Shown here: piece after piece, positions 54,169 to 64,000 of the stretch | Numbering within the stretch: position 1 is the stretch's first letter | Layout: each line of letters opens with the position of its first letter | NCBI GenBank assembly: GCA_905250025.1 | Contig: CAJNOJ010000006.1 | Span: 992,001 to 1,056,000 of the forward strand | Direction: 5' to 3' | Source of the DNA: Adineta ricciae | Taxonomy: Eukaryota; Rotifera; Eurotatoria; Adinetida; Adinetidae | DNA length: 64,000 nucleotides | Translations under genes and position numbers: made by a program | Notes under the pieces: model-generated | What the model was told of the DNA's origin: nothing | Databases searched by the model: none | Seen by the model: only the letters and a program-made list of their open reading frames with translations

Positions 54169-55146
54169 TCAATTTGCATATGGTCCTATTTGCCTAAGGT
54201 TGAGGTTCACTCTCAGAGGGAACGTGTCCTTCAGACATTTCCATACGTCTTTCCACACGCGATAAAAGCGTTTGTCTAATCCCGCAATAATTATTGGATC
54301 AATGGTGATTTCGATGAAATTCAACAGTTGACATATTGATATGATTTGAATATTTTTACTCTGCAACTGAAATAAGATTATATTCGGAGCCCAAAGCAAA
54401 AGCCAGATGGTATAGAAAACAAGAAATTGAATTACTAAAGATCGGTGATACTTCTCGCGCGCGGATATATGACATTGACCTCTACGTAAACGTGAAGTTA
54501 GTTGAATATGATGAGCACTTCTGTAGATAACAAATACATTGAGACTAATCGGTAGGACGAAAGCGACCGTAAGATTGTAAATTTGTACGGATGTAGCTGA
54601 GAATCTTAAATCACATATGTCACTACTATGAGCATCGAGTTTAGCCCAGTTTAATAAGATTTGCCCCACTAAGTTTACTAATGGAAGGATGTAAATTGCG
54701 AGATGTGCCACAATCAATAATCGTGCATTTGTTTCATAGACATTTTTATTACGTGTAATTTGTGCATGTCGACAAATGTTCAATGCAAGTAAGATATATA
54801 CTTCAAGCGTATTCAAATAATTATCCAGTGTTGCTTCAAAATAACAGATGAATAGATACCATCCTTCACTCGGTCGACAATCGATTACTAGTGTATGTAT
54901 GATAAAGAGAAAGAAGAATCGAATGACAAGAAGAATGTCCGTAGCGAGATACACGTAGATCCATTGCATAGATTTCTGTCGGATAGACGAAAAGAAGAGA
55001 AGTTGAAGCCAAAAGAGAGAATGAGTGAAGGTAGCAATGATGCATACATAAAGTAACGGTTGTTGACTGCTGAGAGTAGATTGATTCCATAAAAGAGCAA
55101 ATGTACATTCGTCAGTTGAATTCTTGGAGTAAGCTAATAGTCCCAT
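54169..55146 (-). CDS. Rhodopsin-like seven-helix receptor, paralogue 2
   Basis: A single exon coding 325 residues, closest to paralogue 1. The N-terminus has N-x-S/T sites (NST, NQST). Helix 1-2 (FTHSLFWLQLLFFSSIRQKS) is almost identical to paralogue 1. Helix 3 is LEVYILLALNICRH; helix 6 is SLVIQFLVFYTIWLLLWAP; helix 7 ends TIDPIIIAGLDKRFY. The extracellular loops and the helix 5 region differ much more, which suits a change in ligand. Two long nucleotide tracts are nearly identical to paralogue 1 while the rest is diverged (see findings). Orphan receptor; function unknown. Confidence 0.82.
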   Translation of the reverse strand: MGLLAYSKNSTDECTFALLWNQSTLSSQQPLLYVCIIATFTHSLFWLQLLFFSSIRQKSMQWIYVYLATDILLVIRFFFLFIIHTLVIDCRPSEGWYLFICYFEATLDNYLNTLEVYILLALNICRHAQITRNKNVYETNARLLIVAHLAIYILPLVNLVGQILLNWAKLDAHSSDICDLRFSATSVQIYNLTVAFVLPISLNVFVIYRSAHHIQLTSRLRRGQCHISAREKYHRSLVIQFLVFYTIWLLLWAPNIILFQLQSKNIQIISICQLLNFIEITIDPIIIAGLDKRFYRVWKDVWKCLKDTFPLRVNLNLRQIGPYAN

Positions 55147-57432
55147 TGGATTTAGGTAATTACTTTCATGGAGATGTATTACTAATCACTTCTGAAGAGA
55201 AAAAAAAGAACCAACCATATCTAGACAAAAACAAGAACTTTCATAATTGTCCTCGCATGGATTCATCATATGATAAGAATGAATAGAATCCTATGTGCGT
55301 GTTCTGTATGAAATTTCAATAGATATTTTGACTTCACAAGCAATTTTATTTTTCATTATGATAATAGGCTATGACTCGTTTTGCATGAAAAAGTATCTGC
55401 ACACCATGTCTAATGAAGAACTGTCGTCACTTAACGTTCTGTAATATTCATAGCATCACGGATTACAGTTTGAAATTCAGAAAAAGAATATTTAACTTTA
55501 GTGTAAGACGTCAGCTGTCAGTTCATATAAAATATTTGGGATTAAAAATGACGGAAGATGAGAAAAGTAGGAATTGATGTGAACTAATTCGACAATAAGA
55601 ATAAATAAAAGAAATTCACATTTTATCTTTTCGTCATATTCGAGTTGTAATGGCATCGCAACGAAAAGGACCAGTAGGCTATGCGCCATAAACGTCTCAC
55701 GAGTTTCATTTTTTTCCATCATTACCCGCCACATGAAAGATATCCTTATATCAATAGATTCCGTGTCAAATCCTATGCAGAGCATATAGATGTTTTTTCT
55801 TCCGCTCCCATGGAAAAGATTCTTAACATATTTTAAAACTCATGTTTGACATTCAATCGTACCTGACAAATCGTCCAAAATACTTCGAAGGACAAACTTT
55901 TCTTTACAATTAATTGCACACGTATACATTCATAAGGCGGCCCTTTTGAAATATATTAATTAACTGTTTGCATCCGCTCATTAGAAGAAACTGTATTACC
56001 AGCTTGCGTAGTATTTTGGTCAGAACATTACCCATCATCGATGAAACTCGGTAATTTTTCGTCTCGAAACAATCACCTCAGAAGGCTAGAGCATTTTTCG
56101 GTTAATTTTTTCCGTCTTCTAAGGCTTTCTCCTATGAAAATCACGTGTGTACCGCAAATTCATTACATCGAGTATAATAAAACCTACATATTTAGTCGAG
56201 AGCTTAATATGGGATTGTTTGATATGTATACGATTTTTCTATATGGGAAATTATAGATAAAAAGTACATGAGAAATACCTGGAGTTTATATAATCTGATC
56301 TACGTTAAACGACCTTTGAACGCAGTTGAGTGAGAAAAAACAGAACTGAATTAATACTCTTTTTTATAGTTTGTCAGGATCATGCACGGTCCCATAATAA
56401 CGGATGTCCCCGGTTGAATGAGCCTCTACGTATTTTTTCAATATCTTCCTCAAATTATGACGTATATAGCTGACCTTTTTTTAAAAATATAGCCCATGAA
56501 ATTCTCTACAAAACTGTATATATAGATCTGTTGAGTGATTAGTATCAGAACTATATCTGATCAGCATTTCAATGCTGCAAAATAGTGCATTTTTGTAGGC
56601 GTCCGTTTTTATACTACCGGTTTTGTGTCGTTCTTTCGTCGTTATATAGAAGGACTAAATATGCCGTATTGTAGCCCATGAAAAGCTCTATCTTTTCCTC
56701 AAGAGCATTTTCAGATTTTTTCCATAAATGGGAAAGTATTGAATATTTTAATTTACAAATAATTTGAAGGATAAAGTTTTCACTACCAGGTCGCTACGAA
56801 CAGAATCATGTTAGGTGTGCTTTTGAAATGCTATAGGTGCATAACAAGAACGACCGATGATTCCAACGCGTTGTTGTAAAAGATTTACCAATAGAATTTC
56901 GCTGTCGCATCTGAATATTTTCTTTAAGTTCTGGCAGAAAGATTACACTCAAAAATATAGGAAAATTGCCTTTGAACTGAATTTTAAATCTGTTTTTCAA
57001 ACAAACGCCTACAAAAATGCACTATTTTGCAGCATTGAAATGCTGATCAGATATAGTTCTGAAACTAATCACTCAACAGATCTATATATGCAGTTTTGTA
57101 GAAAATTTCATGGGCTATATTTTTAAAAAAATTCAAGTATATACGTCATAATTGTAGCAAGATATTCTAATTTTTGCAAGACGTGTTTTGAAAAAGAATC
57201 ATAGGACAGAGCCAGACAGGAAAGTCATCACTATTGTTTTTGAGTGAATGATTTTTTCTCTAAACACTGCCCGTACGATTCCACTATCATGTTGTAGACT
57301 GAAACGGACGCTGCTTCCGTTGGATTCAAAATTCTTTCTTAGAATAACCTCATTGAATACCGAAGCAGATGATTCATTAAATGTCAATCATCTTCTATTG
57401 ACACACGAGATATATTGAAAAACAAACACGAA
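55147..57432. other. Intergenic with a large inverted repeat
   Basis: About 2.3 kb with no protein-coding gene recognised. The middle holds an inverted repeat with arms of about 165-170 bp around a 400 bp spacer (separate entry). Short frames at 55498-55785 and 56857-57126 lie in or beside it and are not supported. Confidence 0.5.
56431..57168. mobile_element. Foldback or MITE-like inverted-repeat element
   Basis: The segment about 56431..56601 is an imperfect inverted copy of about 57005..57168. The best-matching part reads CTGATCAGCATTTCAATGCT on one arm and its complement on the other; the match runs out through ATATAGCCCATGAAA and TTATGACGTATATA. The arms are separated by about 400 bp with no transposase-like frame. 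A non-autonomous DNA transposon or foldback element is the simplest reading. No target-site duplication was confirmed. Confidence 0.65.
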
Positions 57433-58521
57433 CTAAATTATTGGAGCAGGCAATGCATTGCTGTGAGTTGTGAGAATACGAGCTTGTTTCGCTTGGATAG
57501 ATGCAGCACTTCTACCATATGCAGATGAGCGAAACATATCCGTTGTTGCCGGTGCAACTCGACGTGCGTTTGCTCCTTCGGAACATAGAGCATTCAAGAT
57601 ACGTCTGCGGGAACTTCGCCAAATATGCTGGAAACGAACATCTAATGCGCCAATGATGACTGGATCAAGAGCAATTTCAATATAGTTCAATAATGAAGCG
57701 ATAACTGTAATACTTGATGTTTTGCTTGTAAATTGGTAAACAACAATGTTCGGTGACCAGAGTATAAGCCATATGGCGTAGAATACAAGAAATTGAATAA
57801 CCAAAGAACGATTGTATTTCTCTCGAGCAGTGACATGATGTTGTGCGCTACCTAAGCGAGAAGTTAAACGAATGTGTCGCATGTTCAAATAAAGAATAAT
57901 GAGATTTAGAAGAATTGGTAGAAGAAATCCAATAATAACATTGATAATTTGAGCATAGATGTTGGTGAAGTCAATATCACACGATGCACCAATATTTTGA
58001 CGCAAACGTGCCCAATTAATTTGTAGTTGAATAATAAAAGCTGCTAATGGAAATATGTAGATAATAAGATGAGAACAAACAAGTAGTTTCACATGGGAAA
58101 TGTATACACTACGATTATGAACAATTTGTACGTAACGACAGATATTCAATGCAAGGAGAATATAAACTTCAAGCATATTCAGATAATTGTCAAAGGTTGC
58201 TTCGAAATAGCAAATAAACAGAGACCATGATTTAGTCGGCGTACAATCGGTCGACATGGTATGAACAATAAATCCAACAAAAAATCGCATCAAAAGTAGA
58301 ATATCCGTTACTAAATAAGCATAAAGCCATTGCATGGACCTTTGTCGAACAGATGGATACAGCATGAACTGAAACCAGAAAATACTATGCGTGATAGTAG
58401 CGACAATACAAATGTATAATAGTGGACGTTGATAATCGATCATCTCTTGAGTCCAATGAAGATCCGTTAGACAAGTTTCATTTGTTCCGTTAATTTCAGA
58501 CGATAGCGTGAAATTTGACAT
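57433..58521 (-). CDS. Rhodopsin-like seven-helix receptor, paralogue 3
   Basis: A single exon coding 362 residues, more distant from paralogues 1 and 2. N-glycosylation sites lie in the first 15 residues (NFT, NGT, NET). Helix 1 region: ATITHSIFWFQFMLYPSVRQ. Helix 3: LEVYILLALNICRY. Helix 6: SLVIQFLVFYAIWLILWSP. Helix 7: EIALDPVIIGALDVRF. The C-terminal tail is longer (about 70 residues), Ala/Arg-rich, with Ser/Thr sites. Same strand and single-exon form as the other two, so probably a tandem family. Orphan receptor; function unknown. Confidence 0.82.
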   Translation of the reverse strand: MSNFTLSSEINGTNETCLTDLHWTQEMIDYQRPLLYICIVATITHSIFWFQFMLYPSVRQRSMQWLYAYLVTDILLLMRFFVGFIVHTMSTDCTPTKSWSLFICYFEATFDNYLNMLEVYILLALNICRYVQIVHNRSVYISHVKLLVCSHLIIYIFPLAAFIIQLQINWARLRQNIGASCDIDFTNIYAQIINVIIGFLLPILLNLIILYLNMRHIRLTSRLGSAQHHVTAREKYNRSLVIQFLVFYAIWLILWSPNIVVYQFTSKTSSITVIASLLNYIEIALDPVIIGALDVRFQHIWRSSRRRILNALCSEGANARRVAPATTDMFRSSAYGRSAASIQAKQARILTTHSNALPAPII

Positions 58522-59358
58522 GTGTGATCAAACAGGCAACTACTGTATGTGTCTGTTTATATAATATTCTTGATCATTATTATCAACGGTTTTAGAAAAT
58601 TATGGCAAAAAATAGGATACTGTTAACATAATTACTAATAAATGCTCATAGAGTCGACATGATTACTCTTAAGTAGTATGAGTATAATTAGTTTTAACTA
58701 GAGTGCATGTTTCAAAGAAAGATTATACACTGAAGTCTAGGGTCGTTGAATAATGTTCACAATGTCAGAGATTAGAGTGACACTTCGCCTAACTCATGTC
58801 GAAAGTAAAAACACCGAAATCTGGAAAGCAGCAGGGACCGAAAGTACGGATCTCCGTCACATCCGTTTCTGTATACTCATCTGCACGCTCACTGTTGTTT
58901 GCCGTACTTCTATGTTTCGATCAATATCAGGTTAGTCAATTGAGATGTGTCTTTAAGTACACATATACCATGTCGTGTCCGAGTCTACGGTGACTTATTG
59001 TATGAGAAGACGATAGATTCTACTGATTATGTCAGTCACCGGGAGGCGACCGAATCAATTATAAGCTCTTTTCGTTCATGCATCATTCCGATATCAGCAT
59101 CATTTATTCATCGGATTCGCCTTGCTCTTTCTTAGCGTAACATTGTATATAGAATATGTCTTCTATGAATATATGCATGAGTTCCTGTGCAATGCATAAT
59201 AGTGTCTAGCGGCATCTTGTGATACGGAAAGCGACAGAGGACAGAATCATTTACGATGGTATGCATGGCAAAAATCAGCTGGAAGAGGCGATATATTGTT
59301 ATTTAATATTGATCTGACTGAATTCTGTTTATCTTAGTTTTCTTGTTTATAAATTTAG
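58522..59358. other. Intergenic, receptor 3 to DLD
   Basis: About 840 bp between divergent genes. Short frames at 58753-59135 overlap in different phases and have no support. It likely holds the DLD promoter. Confidence 0.45.
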
Positions 59359-61504
<2,146 letters not shown>

Positions 61505-62934
61505 TTCTCTGGACATGACTTCGAAAATCTAGAGATTTTATTTTAGCTTTGTTTTTTCATTTTGTATAATTTTAGTTTAGTTTTTCTCTTTGCCATATGT
61601 CGCATTTCTTTCTGTTTTCTTTTTCTCAACACTTTCACCTGCTTTCTAATAAACCAGACCAAGAAAATCTGCTCAAATTTTTCTTCTGTGTTTTACAATC
61701 CGGAATATTGCTGTTCTATTGAGCAACACTTTCCGCTCTGACATTCTTTTCACAGACTGCTCAAGCATAAATACTTCATAAACGATCTGTTTTTTTTTTC
61801 ACTACTTCTCAAGAGGAAAAAACTTCAATGTCATATGTTCGAGTAGCACCGATCGTTTCTTTTATTGTTTAATATTCCCGCAAAAGAATGTTACTTGATA
61901 AAAAAAACTAGATGGAACAAAGTCGACTACGTTCTCCATTTTCCATCGACTCAATCTTCTCAATAGAAATGGCGTAAGTTTTTATTATTTATCTGATACC
62001 TTGTCGAGACTGAAACTTGGCGACGAGTGTATTTTTACACAAGATTATTTACTTGTCATGAAAGCGCCGAAGGGATCTAGACAGCTGACAAGCTCAATTG
62101 ACATTTTTATTCATCAAGTGACTTCATTTGATGCATTTGCCCTCTAAGATTAATTGATAATAGAGGGAGAATTTGTCGTATTAAATAAAGTTTGAATAAT
62201 AAGTGGTTTGAGAGAACACTCGTGATCAAGAAAAGATGACTATTAAACGAAGATTTTGATTAGATAAGAACCTCGTATCAGCCGTACCAATGTCTCATCT
62301 TTTAAAAAAAGTACGCTGTACGAATAACTTAGATAAGATCGTATTTTCTGAAATGCATCTTTCCTTTATTCTTTAAATTCTGTGGAAAAGAATAGTTACA
62401 TATCTTGTTTCTGACGTATCTAATTAAAAACAGTCGGTTAGACAGACACGCATATGTTGTTATTTCTTTTCTCCATTATTAATTCAAAACATTCAATACG
62501 AATTGTTCTAATCTGTCTATTCGATGCTTTGTAGTCACTTTTTTCATTCTCCATCGATTTAATTAAGCGTTTTCCACACGACTTCTCCTACGATTGTTTC
62601 CCGTTTCAAAACATTTGAGCCGAGGGTTGACTATATGATGATTTATCATACATTACTGATTCAACGTTAAATCAAATGCAGATCTATACATGAACTTTTT
62701 CTCGGAGATGTTCGCTGATGTGAAAGAATCAACAAGAATGGAGGAGGGGTAGCTCTGGGTTCGAAAGACAATCGAGCGGGTATAGAAAAAGGAACAGACA
62801 CTGATAAGCATCCAAAATTTGCACTGTTGTAAAAACAAAACAGACAAACACGTTTTTTTTGTCTCATCGGTTGTTCTTCGTTGGAGAAGTATCGTCTTTT
62901 CCTCAATGCGAATATTTGATTGTTAAGTACAACA
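61505..62934. other. Intergenic, DLD to the cyclic-nucleotide-binding gene
   Basis: About 1.4 kb, AT-rich, no coding signal on either strand. It presumably contains the DLD 3' untranslated region and the promoter of the next gene. Confidence 0.45.
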
Positions 62935-64000
62935 ATGGCATTGAACTATGAAACACTGATACATGCGGCTAGCAAACCACCAGAACAGCGAACAGCTACA
63001 GAGATTAATGATTTTATATTTCCATGGCTGAAGCAATCATTGAAAAAGAAACAGGGCATATTTCAAAAGATTTCTGATGGTAAAGAAGTTCATTGACATT
63101 TCTCTGACACGTGAATGTTCGATCCATTTTTAGATGTCATTCATGATATCTGCAAAACGATCATGTTGGAGAGACGGCCAGCTTGGGATGTCGTTATCCA
63201 TCAAGGTGACCCTGGGGATACGTAAGTTATCTTTCTCAATTTCGTTATGATTTTCACGTGTGTGCTTTTTTTCATCATAGATTTTATATTATTTTACAAG
63301 GCTCGGTGAATATCTATCGATTCGATGAGGATGGCCCAAAGCCAGAACCACTCGAATTTGATACTGTGACAGAATTTGCTAAGCTTGACAATGATTCGGA
63401 CAAACGTGACGAACTCATTGCTGATGCATTTGGAAATTATGTTGTGACTCTAGGTAAGATCAACTTGTTTCAGATAATTTCTGAGTCGATGGAACTCTAT
63501 AATGCAATAAAATAATATTCATTCAGAGGGAAATGGTCTTGCCTATAAGCAACGTAAGAATGCTAGAATATGCTTATTGATTATCTTGAATTAATTGATT
63601 AACTATCGAATGTATACGCATGACAAGGGATTTTGTAGGTGGTGGTTTTGATTTTGGTGAACGAGCGTTGATTACGAATGAACCACGAAGTGCTACAGTA
63701 ATGACAATTACTCCAACTGATCTGCTAGTTGTTGATCGCGAAGTTTTCAGTCGGTATGTCAGTCGAAGCATGGGATCTCCAGAATGTTGTTTGTATATTG
63801 TTTCTATAAAGAACGTTGAAAGCGGCACACGAAAGGGAATTGCAAGAGAAAACTGAATTCATCAATCGATGCCCGTTGTTTTCGTCTTGGTCACCAAGGC
63901 TAAAACGTCTTGTTAGTCTTAGTTTGGAACGTGGTCGATTCTCTTATGATAGTATCTTATACAAACAAGGCTCACGAGCTGATGCTGTATATTTCATATG
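62935..64000 (+). CDS. Cyclic nucleotide-binding domain protein (CNBD2-like), 3' end missing
   Basis: The first six exons are visible: 62935..63079, 63134..63221, 63281..63453, 63527..63553, 63639..63753 and 63812..>64000; 245 residues are seen. A helical N-terminus (MALNYETLIHAASKPPEQR ... DFIFPWLKQSLKKKQGIF) leads a cyclic-nucleotide-binding fold: VVIHQGDPGDTFYIILQGSVNIYR, then GGGFDFGERALI, PRSATVMTITPTDLLVVDRE. In place of the usual short loop there is an acidic insert of about 45 residues between beta strands. The phosphate cassette reads FGERALITNEPRSAT, close to the FGE-x-A-L-x-x-x-PRxAT of real cNMP binders, so binding is likely. The following ELQEKTEFINRCPLFSSWSP and GRFSYDSILYKQG indicate a second such domain. 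Best match in mind is CNBD2 (sperm, cAMP-linked), but PKG- or RapGEF-like proteins remain possible. Confidence 0.75.

Noticed and set aside
62750-62775. TGGGTTCGAAAG resembling a tRNA T-loop
   Set aside because: No matching A box, anticodon stem or acceptor stem nearby.

Overview
The window is eukaryotic nuclear DNA from a small-genome animal. Every multi-exon gene is cut by very short introns, mostly about 50-60 bp with GT-AG ends. The DNA is AT-rich and the genes are packed on both strands. The set is metazoan: cystinosin, STK11/LKB1, NUP98, TTC21B/IFT139, SIRT1, SERINC, an FNBP1/CIP4 F-BAR protein and PP2A-B56. The short introns, the local group of single-exon rhodopsin-like receptors, a fungal/bacterial-looking SMI1/KNR4 gene and the patchwork of near-identical paralogue segments are what I would expect of a bdelloid rotifer (Adineta/Rotaria type). 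That assignment is inference; no marker gene proves it.

Layout. 0-8 kb: the 5' part of an AT-hook protein (minus), an ankyrin/polyQ protein (minus), then about 5.5 kb with no convincing gene. 8-21 kb: CNOT2 (minus), CTNS (plus), an SMI1/KNR4 protein (plus), STK11 (minus), an unrecognised Gly/Ser/Tyr/Ala-rich protein (plus) and PRPF18 (minus). 22-33 kb: three plus-strand genes in a row, FNBP1-like, NUP98 and PPP2R5. 33-46 kb: a GPI-anchored-looking Thr-rich protein (minus), a Rac GTPase (plus), the roughly 28-exon TTC21B (minus), SIRT1 (plus) and SERINC (minus). 47-59 kb: an accessory-looking block with a divergent head-to-head pair of paralogous type I membrane proteins, three paralogous seven-helix receptors (minus) and a large inverted repeat. 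59-64 kb: dihydrolipoamide dehydrogenase with a reconstructed mitochondrial presequence, then a cyclic-nucleotide-binding protein that runs off the right edge.

Most genes are unrelated housekeeping functions: mRNA decay, splicing, nuclear pore, signalling, lysosomal transport, ciliary transport and mitochondrial metabolism. They do not form one pathway. The most notable points are these: a NUP98 that stops exactly after the His-Phe of its autoproteolysis site, with no NUP96 attached; the divergent membrane-protein pair sharing at most about 85 bp of promoter; the receptor cluster with signs of gene conversion; an unrecognised low-complexity protein; and one single-N assembly join flanked by a direct repeat. 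Exon joins were worked out by hand from splice signals, reading-frame phase and family similarity. They were checked by codon arithmetic, except where stated.
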